From: Pipra filicauda
Taxonomy: Eukaryota > Chordata > Aves > Passeriformes > Pipridae
NCBI RefSeq assembly: GCF_003945595.2
Contig: NW_024104365.1
Location: forward strand, 5,241,049-5,305,048
Reading direction: 5' to 3'
DNA: 64,000 nt
In this document: positions 13,616 to 25,600 of the stretch, piece after piece
Layout of the letters: each line of letters opens with the position of its first letter
Position numbering within the stretch: position 1 is the first letter of the stretch
Notes under the pieces: model-generated
The model's database searches: none
The model's input: only the letters and a program-made list of their open reading frames with translations
Told to the model about the DNA's origin: nothing
Program-made: the position numbers and the translations under genes

Positions 13616-15573
13616 CAGTGGAATCATTAATCACCATGCACATTGCTGAACAGATAACCAGCTCAACTGATTTGGGGCTCATATAGCTATAAAAAGAAGC
13701 ATTCCTCTTTGTTTTATCCACAAACATATTTCTGTGTAAAGGTTTGTTTCTTTGCAATCCCTATAATTGGTACCGATGTTAAAAACATTTATATTCTTAC
13801 ACTCTGAGGGCTGAACACTCTAATTGGTGCAGCCTGAACCAGACCCAAACATGGGAGACGTGGGCCAGGGAGGCAGCAATCTTCCCACACTTTCTTTTTT
13901 GCTGGTTTAAAACCCACCAGGGACCTCACAGAAACCTTACCTATAGCAACTGCTGGAGAGCCTCATAAATGTAGCTGCTCCCAAAGCCCTTGGCACTCAG
14001 ACCTCACTAGCTGGTGCCACGTGTCCCTTCTCCCTCACAGAGGAGTCTGGTTAGTGTTTGCTGCAAGGCATAGCCATGTCTCTCTCAGCATGCTCATTTC
14101 TCCAAAGGCTCTGCCCCATCGCTCGGGCAAAAGAGTCAGCTGAGCTTAATTTAGCCTTAAATATAGTGATAGTCTCAGTATTTTCCTTTAAGATGTAATT
14201 CATTAGCTGCTTTTACCTGACAGAGCTCTTTTTTGCCTATTTTATTCAGTAAGTTCCTCTTTTTAATTTGGTGAGTCAGGTATTGGACAGTTGCATATTT
14301 CTAGTGCCCTAGGAAACAGAGGGAGAAAAGGACATAGGCCTCTATAGCATATCAAAAGCCTGAAAGAAGTTATGTTAAACATTAATTTGAAGTTGGTCAT
14401 AAAGTCACAGGAAGTGCTGGATCTAACGCCTGAACAAAGATTAAAAAAAAAAAAAAGGCACAAAACCAGACTTGCAAGTCACAAAAGCCAAACAAAGTCA
14501 GCAATGGTACAACCAGATGAGTTTCTACACACTCTGTGACTACTCTGAATGCTGCACTGTTTATTTAGGTAGTGAATTGGCTGCTGCATTAGAATATATG
14601 CTTTTCCTGAAACACTATAGTTCTACTCTGACCTGAAGGAGAAGCACACCAGACATGCCACCAAGCCCTGCAGAATATTCACAGGTTGCAGTCCTGAGCT
14701 GCTGGAGGCCAACAACTACCCACTGGAGGACTGTGCCTTCAGAAAGAGGCAAACCAGCAGGACCTCTGCTCTGGTACCTCACAGATGATGCTGCCATTCA
14801 TCTGCGTGGGCTGATGATATGATGCCTCCACTCCCCCACGTAACCTGGTCAATCACAAGTTTTTATTGCCATGAAAGCTTTGGATCCACAAAGGACTAGG
14901 GCACTCAATGTGCTCAACTTTGACTTTAGACACAGAACCATAGCTCTCCTGTGCTCTGCTGTCATCCCACCGAGGAGGAACGCAGATCCCTCTGAACAAC
15001 CCCTAAAGGTTGTTGTTCAATCACTCGCAGAAGTACCTTATGCTTAGCAGGACGTTATTGTTCACATGTCCTCAGGCCAAAGCAGAATGAGCCTTCACAA
15101 ACCATAATCCTTCACCTCTTTAATCTGTGAGAAGTTCTTTGACACACTTGATACTCCTGCTGCGGGAGGAACAGAAATTATTATGAGCAATGATTGTTAG
15201 CACTGCCATCAGGGACTTTAATTCAGCTTCCACCTCCAGCTGATGAAGTCTTCATCCTTACTTCTTATTTTATAGAAAAATGGTCATTCTACCAGTGTAG
15301 GGGCTACTTAACAGCAGGGGATTTCCACACAAATATGAAAGACAAATATGAAATTTGTCATTATTATTGCCAGTTGTCTCAGGAGAGAAAAAGACAAAAC
15401 TTTTTTACAAAACTCTGAATTTTAGTTGGTAGGGGACATTCCGGTTCAAGGCTGCAAATAAATAGTTTATAATAAAAGGAAAAAAAGTTGAAATGACAAT
15501 TAGCAGCAAAGTGGATGTTAGTTGTATCCAGTTAGCACTCTAAACATTATGCAGCAGACTATTATTTTGCTCT
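13616..15573. other. Intergenic DNA, no gene recognised
   Basis: Short ORFs only. No splice-bounded conserved coding block is recognised. Confidence 0.5.
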
Positions 15574-15634
15574 TCTGGTACTAAAATTGTAACTGAATTG
15601 TAACCTGTGCCTGTAAAACCTGTAGTGGAGGAAA
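15574..15634 (+). repeat. Dispersed repeat, copy A (possible LTR-derived fragment)
   Basis: It starts TCTGGTACTAAAA and contains TTGTAACCTGTGCCTGTAAA followed by ACCTGTAG. It aligns along its length with copy B at 16195-16258. The family is not identified. Confidence 0.5.
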
Positions 15635-16194
15635 CAACTGTGTGCTTGCAGCTGCCACGCCAAGGATTATTGATCTGTTCCACAAGGAGTGGAACAGCCC
15701 CACAGCTTGCCTGCTAAGGCGCTATAGTGAGAAAAGCGGGTTACAGCACCTTCAGGCAGAGGAGGGAATATGCTAGGAGAAGGCATTAGCCCCTGAGCTG
15801 TAGGATACAAGGGATTTTTAAGACTTTGAAATGAAGAACTGAACCGTGGGAGCTGTGAATCCTCAAACGAAGGTGGCACCCCTTGGAGACCAGATATGAG
15901 CAGCAAAAGCTGGAACCACCGCAAGAATAGCAAAAGTTGTTCACAACAGCTTCTGATAAAAAGAAGGGTAAAACTTTTCAAGGAGTGACACTTTCCCAGC
16001 AGTTTCTGGCCACTATATTCTTATCTTCATATTTTCTTATCACAAGAATTTATCAGGAAAAAACCCAGGCTGTTCTTTTGCTTTGGCTTCTGTTGGTTCA
16101 TTAGTGTCTGAAAAAATATTTTTTTGTGTGTTTTATTTCACAGTCTCACATAACCTTGGAATTTCTGATGATAAAAACCTGTGACACTTGTTTT

Positions 16195-16258
16195 TCTGGT
16201 ACTAAAACCACACCCCCTGACCTGTAACCTATGGCTATAAAACCCATAGCAGGGGAAT
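16195..16258 (+). repeat. Dispersed repeat, copy B (possible LTR-derived fragment)
   Basis: It starts TCTGGTACTAAAA and contains CTGTAACCTATGGCTATAAA followed by ACCCATAG. A TATAAAA box-like core lies between CTATGG and CCATAG arms. It lies about 620 bp from copy A in the same orientation. Confidence 0.5.
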
Positions 16259-17326
16259 TTAAGAAGAGAAATTACCAAGCAAAGTACCACTGAAGTTCTC
16301 ATTAAATTAGAGAAGATGGGTTTTGCCCAGCCTCAAGTTAGATCTCAAGGACCATGGCCATTCCTGGGATTATAACCCACTGTTATAGTTGCTCCAGAAT
16401 AACACAGCCTACAAATGGTTTTTCCACATCACCTTTGCAGAGTAGAGAGGAGGGAGCATCACAGCATATGGCACCACATCCACTGAAATGCTGTTTGGAC
16501 CAAGTGGCAGAGCATCCCTTAAAATAGATGTGAGTTGGCAGGTTTGGCAGTCACAAAGGCATAGTAAAAGGAGAGATTTAAGCAGATCACAAAATACACC
16601 ACAACTCCTATCCATTGTGCAGTTTTTGGAGCGTTCTCAAGGAAGAAGAGGATTAAATGGGCAAATGCTTTTAAATATTCTCTCATGCGAAGGAATGGAA
16701 TTAGGCCCACAAAAGTAATTTGCTTGGAATATTAACCTGGGAAATGGGAGATATGTTTGAACTCCCTTGTGGCAGAAAAGAAACTGAACCTGGGTCATTT
16801 ACAACCTGATTATCCTAACCATGAGTAATTTTAAATAAAAAGAGGGAACTGGGATTTCTTCTCCAGCTGTGCTTGTCATAAGGCTTGATCTTATAATTGT
16901 GCTCTTAGGATATCTACAGGATGAGACAAGTAGGAATTGGAATGAGAAAGGTAGATGAACAACTTAAATTTTAAATATATGGAGAGTTCAAAAATATCTA
17001 ATGTATATGCTATAAATTAACATGCATTCATTTCAAACTTGAAGAATGGCTTGTGTAATGTAGAAACTATATGAAAATTTATTACAATTATCTCACCTAA
17101 AGACTACATTCTGTGGCCTAGGTATTTAAATGCTCAACCCTTTATCTAGTCAGATGCTATGTGAATTGACCCACCTGAAGCTTCACCCTGCCCTAGACAG
17201 GTTGGCCACTGTATCTCTCTTCGTGCTTTCTCAGGCACTGGAATATTGTGTTGCAGGACACAGACCTTAGGCAACACCTTAGCTGCCTAAAGACTTTGGC
17301 TATGTATAGGATCGTGTGAGCAACAG
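16259..17326. other. Intergenic DNA, no feature recognised
   Basis: AT-rich. Nothing recognised. Confidence 0.5.
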
Positions 17327-18007
17327 GTGTGTTCCCCCAACCCTGTAGTAAATAGAAGAAAGGAAATAAAACATGTTCTGAGAATCAAGGAAATTAGTGG
17401 AAACGCTGCAACATTTATAAATATAGTTTTTTGTGAGAGGGTGTTTCTGAAGCTGCACAAACTCACACTGATGGAAAATATTAGGAAGCAGGGAAAGGTG
17501 AAATCAGAATCTGAGCAATGTCCTTTTCTACCTTATCAAAACAGACTTTTTATGTCTGCCCCTTCTATAGGTTTGTTTCTTTTTTTGGTTGGGATTTTTT
17601 TCAGTAGATTGTGCCACAGGACGGCAGCCATTGGTGAAATGGAGGTAACATGGACTCGGGTTGTTCTGAACATTCAGTTGACATGGGAGTCAACCACAGC
17701 CAACACCTACCTGTCTGTCTGTTTTCTCCCCGGCTCCACTCAGCCAGCAGGTACGTCTCACCTGAGAGCTCAGTTTGAAAACAGTGCAGAGTTGTCCATA
17801 GCAAAACCCTTGCGAACTAAAAAAAAAGACAGGGATGTTGTTTGCTCCAAGTCTGTCGTGGGCAATAACGTGCCATGGCCACGCACCGCCTGGGTTTGGA
17901 GACCATCCTGCCTCCTTGACTACCCAGCCTTCAGGGGCGATTGCTCCCTGCCTAGCTGTGCCAGTCATCATTTCCCCCCAAGGGCCTATGGGAAGAGGAG
18001 TGAATAA
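17327..18007 (+). other. Long unexplained ORF (226 codons)
   Basis: This is the longest open frame in the window outside the CpG island. The first ATG is at 17471. The N-terminal part is Lys/Ile rich, a hydrophobic stretch SIGLFLFLVGIFF sits in the middle, and the tail is Pro/Ser/Arg rich. No domain or family is recognised, and it has no obvious promoter or CpG island. It may be chance, or the remnant of an unrecognised repeat. Confidence 0.15.
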
Positions 18008-18497
18008 TAAAGACTGGATTATCTATTTGAAAGAGATTGGTTTACATTTTGCATGAAAGTTTTCATATTTTTGTAAAAAATAAGCCTCTTTACCCTTCCC
18101 CTTTTCAGACTCCAATCATATTCCGCTGAGGAAGTCTGTGTTTTATTTCAGTGCTGTGAAATTAACTTTATATTCAAATAACCCCTTTCACACTTAGAAA
18201 TTCTTGGATTGCAAACCGTAGGGAACTCAAGGGTGTTGGCATGAGTGGCTAGGTGTGGCAGATCCCTCCTCCCGGTGAAACACTTGAGAACTAAAAAAAA
18301 AAAAGAAAAACCACAAAAAAAACCCAGACAAAATTTATTTAAAAAAAGACAAAATTTATTTTAGAAAGAGCAAGGACCACTGGACAGGCACAAAGCCAGT
18401 GCAGCCTAACCGGGATCAGTGGGCTCAGGCCTTTCTGGGACCGCCCAGGCGAGGAGTCCCAAACAGCTGCTGGATGCTGCTCCTGTCACCTGTGGAC
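18008..18497. other. Intergenic DNA with A-rich repeats
   Basis: An A-rich tract at 18290-18360 includes a near-duplicate of GACAAAATTTATTT (about 18328 and 18348). Nothing else is recognised. Confidence 0.5.
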
Positions 18498-19090
18498 ATT
18501 CACAGAAACACTGAACAGGTCAGGCTGGAAAGGACCTCAGTGGGTCACCTGGGCCACCCTTCCTGCTCAAGCAGGGTCACCCCAGAGCACATGGCACAGG
18601 ATTGCATCCAGAGGGCTCCTGAGTATCTCCAGTGGGGGAGACTCCACAACCTCTCTGGGCATCTGTTCCAGTGTTCGGTCACCCACACAGTAAAGATGTT
18701 CTTCCTCATATTCAGGTAGAACTTCCTGTGTATCAGTTTCTGCCCATTGCCTCTTGTGCTATTGCTTGACACCACTGAGAAGAGCCTGGATCCATCCTCT
18801 TAGCACCCTCCCTTCAGACACTTATAGTCAGTGTGAGGTCCCCTCTCAGTCGTCTCTTCTCAAGGCTGAACAGGCCCTGGTCTCTCAGCCTATCCCTGTA
18901 AAAGAGAGGCTCCAGTCCCCTCATCATCTTTGTTGCCCTCCACTGGACCCACTCCAGGGGCTCCACGTCTCTCTTGCACTGAGGAGACCAGAGCTGGACA
19001 CTGCACTCCAGATGTGGCCTCACCAGGGCTGAGCAAAAGGGGCAGGATCAGCTCCCTCGGCCTGCTGGCAAGCTGTTGCTAACACATTCC
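18498..19090 (-). mobile_element. CR1 LINE fragment abutting the TM9SF2 CpG island
   Basis: A typical antisense CR1 body. It contains CCTGCTCAAGCAGGGTCACC, CTGCCCATTGCCTCTTG, CTCAAGGCTGAACAGGCCC, GTTGCCCTCCACTGGACCC and GATGTGGCCTCACCAGGGC. It ends within a few bases of the CpG-rich promoter. It is 5' truncated at the right edge (boundary about ±10 bp). Confidence 0.93.
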
Positions 19091-19094
19091 CGGT

Positions 19095-19690
19095 ACCCCT
19101 GCCTCCGAGGCGCTCCCGGCGGGACGGCGCCGCGCTGCCATGGCAACAGGGGCCGCCACACCCCGGAAGAGATGGCGCGCGCCGGCCCCGCCCCCCCCGC
19201 CGCTCCGTCGGGCGGCCCCGCGCGCCGAGGGTGACGACGTGTCTCGCGCGCGCGCGAGGGGGAAGCCGGAAGCGGCGCGGCCGCGTCAGGGCGGGCGCGC
19301 GCGGGGGGAGAGACGGAGGCGCGGCCCCGCTGCCGCCCAGCACCGCCGGGCCCGGCCCGCCATGGCCCTGCCGCCGCTCCTCCTCACGGCCGCCGTGCTG
19401 GCGGCCGCCGCCGCGCCCGCCGCCGCCTTCTACCTGCCAGGCCTGGCGCCCGTCAACTTCTGCGAGGCCGGCAAGGAGAAGCCCGAGTGCAAGGTGAGCC
19501 CGGGAGGCGCCGAGCGGAGGCCCCTGGGGCCGCCCGGGGTGCGGCTCGGCCCCGGTGTTGTTCCCCTGCGCGGGGGCTGCGTGGTGGGTTTTGCCCGGAG
19601 CGTTCGCAGCCGCTCCGCGATGCCGCACCGGGGCTCCCGACGGCGCCGGGGCTGCGGGGGCTCGGAGGGTGGTCCAGTTCCCACTGCGCT
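19095..19690 (+). promoter_or_regulatory. TM9SF2: CpG-island promoter of TM9SF2
   Basis: An abrupt, very GC- and CpG-rich block surrounds exon 1 in otherwise AT-rich DNA. No TATA box is seen. Visible motifs include an RFX X-box-like palindrome GCTGCCATGGCAAC (19134-19147), two ETS cores CCGGAAG (19163-19169, 19266-19272), a YY1-like AGATGGCG (19170-19177), a GC box (about 19185-19197), a TGACG half-site (19232-19236) and a CG alternation around 19244-19256. This is a normal housekeeping layout. The transcription start is not determinable, but probably lies between 19200 and 19361. Confidence 0.85.
19362..19493 (+). CDS. TM9SF2: TM9SF2 coding exon 1 (residues 1-44)
   Basis: The exon starts at an ATG in a good Kozak context (CCGCCATGG), encodes [20 protein letters not shown] and then [10 protein letters not shown], and ends PECK before the donor GTGAGC. 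It is phase 0. The hydrophobic Ala/Leu run is the signal peptide, with likely cleavage just before FYLPG. An in-frame ATG 222 nt upstream (19140) is not preferred, because using it would bury the signal peptide. Confidence 0.95.
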
Positions 19691-22600
19691 CACAGGATAG
19701 TTCGGGTTGGGAGAGATCTCTGGAGATCACCCAACCCCTCCGCCAAGGCAGGGTCACCTAGAGCAGGTGACATAGGAACATGTCTAGATGGGCTTGGAAT
19801 GTCTCCAGAGAGGGCGACTTCACGACCCCCCTGGGCAGTCTGTTCCACTGCTCTGCCACCGTCAATGTAAAGCAGTTCTTCCTCGTGTTGAGATGGAACT
19901 TCTCGTGTTTTAGTTTATGGCCATTGCTCATTGAAAATGAAATTCATGAGACATGAAATTCACCACCCAGGGGAGTGGTAGAGCTGCTGTCCTGACTCCT
20001 GGCTCAGCTCCGGCCCTGCTGGAAAGTGCCTGCGGTCCCTCCGAGGGAAGGAGAGGGCTGTCGGCTCACCCCGTGAGTTACGGCCACGTTGGGGAAGTAG
20101 GAAGCCCCGGCCGTTCATCTCTCGGGCCCTTTCAGATCCTTATAGGAAAGGTGCAGTGAGTAAGGAAGGTCGTGTCGGGGGGTGTGTGATTCTTGGCAGG
20201 AGCGAGCAGCTGGTGGCTGCGAGCAGCTGGCAAACTAGAGTAAGCATCCAGTGACGCTTTCCTTTGCTCTGTCTTCCGGGCAGCCGGAACCTGAACTGTA
20301 GGGGCTTCTAGGCCCCAGAGTCTCAAGTGAAGCTTAAACTTGGTTTTATGCTTGCAGAAGTAAGAAGCAAAGTTCCCATAACCCGATTACTTGTTTGGTG
20401 GATGTCGATGGGTCAGGAGTCTGTACTTAAAATAGTCTTTGCTGCTTTGGGGCACGTTTTGAAGTTTTTTGCTGCTGCTGTGATGGAGATTACACCAGAC
20501 TGTTCTATAATACTTGAAAGAGAAAGTTCAAGACCAATCAATTTAATGATCCATGGTCTAACTGCTGTGGAAAGTGGATGTCTTGCACTTTCTGAGCTCT
20601 CAGCTCCTGCAGTACATGAAACACTGGTCTGTGATTCTCCAGAATATGAGCCTGTTTAAACTGTATGCTTTTGGTAAATGTGCTTACTTTATCCATTTGC
20701 TATCCTGAATCAACAGATTAGGTAATAAGCCAAACATGTAATGAAGGTGCTTTGGTTGTAGTAGTAAAGCATTCTGTGGACATTCTTTTATAGGACCACA
20801 GAAATGGTGAGACCTCAGGAGGTCACATATCGCAGCCTCATGCTTGAAGCACAACTGTTGTAAACACTAGGTCTGCTCAGCTCTACCTTTGTTTAAGCCA
20901 GCCTTGGAAACATCCAAGCATGGAGCATCCATCTCCTCCCTTGGTGACCTATTATGGTGCTGCAGTACCCTCTTAAGGAATGTTTTTTCTTCAAATACAG
21001 GCTAAGACTTTTAAGCTGCAGTTTGTATTTTTTCACAACATCCTCGAAAAAACATTGCTATGTTTGGATTATTCCTGTTTTAAGCTTGTAGAAGAACGAT
21101 TTATGTTTTTAAGTCAGGTGAACCAGGGTGCCTACTGTCTTTTGTAACCAACCTGAGTCACATATGGGGTGACCTTTCTCAGATGTCTCTGCATTTTTAT
21201 TCCTCATGTAATGTGTACAAAATGTTTGTCTCCTCCTGAGAATTTATCATTTAGTAAATGTGACGTGAAGTACTTGGGTAATGTAAATGTGCCATTGGTG
21301 GGCAACCGAGCACCCCAACAGGTGTAATATTGCAAATATTGGCCACCTCTTATCAATTTACGTACTAAGTGAAACACAGGCATGTGGAGAAGTCTAAATC
21401 ACTCCTCACATATGGTTCCCTCCATGTAGTCTGCAACAGAATGTAGTCTGGTGAGGAGAAACAATAAATGGTCACATAATTGCTATATCATAGTATTTAT
21501 ATAAGTGAGTGAAACTGAGCTTTCCTGGACAGCCGTCTTTTTTCACATGTTCTCACGGAGTTCTTGCAGTTGCCACTGTTGATTGCAATGCCACTAATAG
21601 CAGTGAATTTTTCTCTGCCTTGAGGACTTAAATCCACATACCAGATCTCTAAATGATACTCTAGCTATCATGATCCCTGTGGATCTCCTGTCCTGTGTTG
21701 GTGAGAAGGGATGGGATGCTGTTAATGGAGCTTGTAGGTAGCAGCACAAGAGTGATGAGACTCATGACTTTTCTCCCTTCTTTCAAGTTGCCTGCTAATC
21801 TGCTTGGGCAAACTCAATTTGGCTACTTTCCGTGGTTTTGGTTGGAATATCATCAGAAATGGAATGTGATCTGTGCAGGCTGAAATAGTAATTCTTGCCT
21901 GAAGATTAAGAATCCTTACTTAGTTGAAAAAAATACTGATGGCTTCAAAGGATACTTGCTGTTGTATGGGAAATTTTCAAATATGCTGATCTGCAGGAAT
22001 GCATATACTTCTTATGAAAAATTGGAGCATTCAGGTAAATCCTCTCCAATGAAAAACTGCTAATCTGAGGCCATGGTTCTGTGACCAGCTGAGGCAGTCT
22101 AATTCCCTGCTGCTGGGAGTGAGAGATTTCATTCCTGTCTTCCCCTGGGCAATGTGTTCCTGCCCTCTGTGCTGACCCAGCTGTGTTACTTGTTATATCC
22201 TTTTTTGAGCTTATTAACATGGCAGGAGACTATCCAACTTTTTGCCAGTCCAGCTTTTTGCAGTGTTAGGAAGTTGACGTGGCTCACAGAATTACACTAA
22301 GCGTGCATTACCCAGAGGTGAGCAGCAGGTGTGCATGGCTGGGGGAGGGGGGGGAAAGAGGAGCCCTAAGGTGTGTCCTCACTTAGTCAACCTAAGAGCT
22401 CACAGCTGCCTTCCTCTCACAGAGCTGCATCCTGACTTGTACAAGAACAGCTAGGGTATATTGGTAAAATACAGTACCTGACTGAAGTATCTGAGCTACA
22501 CACAGAGGTGAACAATTCCATCTTTTTTTTTTTTACTTTCCTCCAGAATTTCTTGGTTTGTCTAAACTTGAGTGAATTTTCATAGGGACGAAAAGCTCTT

Positions 22601-25600
22601 CTGTCGGTGAGAAAATAGATGACTTCTTATTGAAAGGGAGAGGTCTTGTTCTTGAGGGCACTCATCTTCCTTTTGCTCTTCAGCTCTTGATTACACAGTA
22701 AGACAGCTCAACTTCTGTTGTGGTTTAACTCCAGCTGGCAACTAAGAACTTTGCAGCTGCTGTCTCACTCCCTGCTGCCCCTGGTGGGATGAGGAGAATC
22801 AGGGGAAAAAAAGTAAACACTTGTGGGTTGAAATAAGTAGAGTTTAATAATTGAAACAAAATAAAATATACTGATAATACAAATTATAATAATATCCATA
22901 ATAATAACAATAATTACTTTAATGAAAAAGTGAAAGGCAGAGGGAGAGGAATAAAACCCAAGAGAAATAAGTGATGCACAGTACAGTTACTGACCACCCA
23001 CTGACCGATACCCAACCTGTCCCTGAGCAGGGAGCAGTGGCTCCTGGTCAACTCCCCCCAGTTTATATACTGAGCATGATGTTCTATGATATGGAAGAGC
23101 CCTTTAGCGAGTGCAGGTCAGCTTTTCCTGGCTTCTTGTGCGTTTCCTCGCTGGCAAAGCATGGGAAACTGAAACGTCCTTGACTAGGGTAAGCACTACT
23201 TAGCCAAAACTAAAACATCAGTGTGTTATCAACATTATGCTCATACTTAATGAAAAACACAGCGCTGTAGCAGCTACTAGGAAGAAAATTAACTATCCCA
23301 GCTGAAATGAGGACAACTTACTGTGCTACTAAGAACTGCTCTTTAAAATTTTTTGGGGTAAGTCTTTTGCTGTTTTAGCCAGTTGAACTGGTTTACCATG
23401 CAAGCAGATAACTGCCAAAACCAGTGTAAGATAAACACTTGAAATACATTGGGACTGTGGGGCTAGAGTAAGGGAAGGGATTTTGAGACTAAGAGGGAAG
23501 AGTAAAAGACCTCTCCCTTTCCATAGCAGCAGGCTTCCTGTCTGTAATTAATGTGTACAGACCAAAGTAGTCGGAAACCAGAGCAGACTGAATTTCAGGT
23601 TCTTACTCAAGATTTGGTAGAGTTACTGAAAAACTTTTATAAGAAGTTAGATCTTTGTCTTCTCTTTGGAAAGAGCTTCTGTTGAAATTTAAAGTAGTGT
23701 ATCAATCTGAAAAGATTGTTTAAATTCTCATAGGTCAGTTTTCAGCTGGAAAACATAGATAAAATTATCTACTACATAGATAAAATTGCGGAGTACCTTA
23801 ATTATAGGAAGAAATACTGATCTTATCTGTACTTTTATTCGTGTTCTTTTAAGACTTTTATTACACAAAAGTTATGGTGATGACTAATATAGCTCTAACA
23901 TGGTACATAAAACTAAAACACTGGCAACTGTGGTAACTGTATTATCTTTGTGCATGATTCCTTGCTGTCTTGGTAAGCACTAACAACCTTGAGTGGTTGT
24001 TAGCCCTAAAGCAAGTTTGTCATGTGGTCACTGCTTTTGTGATGGTTTTACTTATGTTCTCAGCAGATATAGTTCATTACACTTCCAAGATGTACAATTA
24101 CATGTCTTACATTTCCAACTTTCCTTTTATCTTATTCAAACAAACCTATTTTTATATATCCATGAGAATTGAAGGAGTGCTTTAGTATAACTGCTGATTA
24201 TCTCTACTCTTTCAGTCTGGAATCGAGCTGTTTGTGAACAGGCTTGACTCTGTAGAGTCTGTCCTTCCCTACGAATATACCGCGTAAGTATATTATTCCG
24301 TTTATGTTGTTTTAGTTGCAAGTTATTGCAAAAAGACGGATTTAATTTATCTAAAAGTTTTATCTGTATCTTGCTACAGTCATTTGCCTCTGAGGAATGC
24401 CTATTTATTTTGTTACCATAAGTTTGCAAAAATAGAACTATCAGTGAATAGATAGGTGTTAATAAGATAAACGGAAATTAGACTTTTTGAAAAAAGTATG
24501 ATACTGAATTATTAACATCAGTACATTACTTCCTTCTCAGTTGTCTTTGCTCTTAGTTTAGAAGTAGTGCATGGATTCATAGGCCCTCATGTAGGTTGAA
24601 TCACTGCTTGAGTGTAATTTAAGATTAAAATGTGTGTGTGTATATATATATTTATATATAGTATTCACTTTTCTGCATTAGTTGTCATTTTGTAGATCAA
24701 AGTATTACTGCTGTCTTTAGTAGCCTATTGCCAGATGAGTTAAAGTGGTAATGAGGTGTGAACATTCCATCAATTATCTTAATGAGGTGTTAAATGTTTT
24801 CTTGGTACACATCATAGGAGCAAACAAAATGTATCAGTGCCTGGTACAACTATGTAAAGTTTTTGCTTCAAAGAATATTTTGACTGTTAATATTGAAGAG
24901 ATTAAACACCGATTATATCTATACTTTAGTGAACAAAAATGTGATATACTTAAAAATAGACTGGAAAAACTTGGAGGATGTGCTATGAAATGTGTTGGTG
25001 AATAAAACTGCAATAACGTGTTTAATAGTGCTTGTTGTAAGGGAGCTGTCTGTGTGTAGGTTTTTTGGGGGGTTTTTTGCTACTATCATGTCCCCTGCCT
25101 GCCCCAAGAATCTGGCCTGCATGCTTTTTTCTCACAGTCATCATGAAACTCTATGTAAAGGTTTAAATCTTGGCTAAAATTCCTATTGAAATGGGAAACT
25201 TGTAATTACTCAAGGAAACTTTTATGCTACACTATTCTGAAATAGCCAATTATGAGATTTGATTGTTGGTTCTGTTTTGTTTGGTTTATTTTCAAACCGT
25301 GCGATTTTCACACTTTGCTTTTACAGTTTAAAGGAGGAAACTGTTGTCTACAAGGAAGGCTGTATAGTTCCTTTACTTGTGATGTAGGTGCTGAGTAGGG
25401 AACATTATTTGCAGCTGAGAATATTTTATTAATTTTTGTATCTTTTCTCTAATTCAGGTTTGATTTTTGTCAAGCAGAAGGAAAGAAACGGCCTTCTGAA
25501 AACCTTGGCCAAGTGTTGTTTGGAGAGAGGATAGAACCGTCTCCTTACAGGGTTTGTTCTCTGTCAGGGGGTGTTTGGTAATGTGTATGTTCAAACGTAA

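Noticed and set aside
19020..19757. 245-codon minus-strand ORF across exon 1
   Set aside because: It is a by-product of high GC in the CpG island. It is Arg/Pro/Gly rich, runs antisense to exon 1 and extends into CR1 sequence at both ends.
22716..23315. Idea that the intron 1 LTR belongs to an intact provirus
   Set aside because: No internal gag, pol or env-like frame and no second LTR lies nearby. It is a solo LTR.
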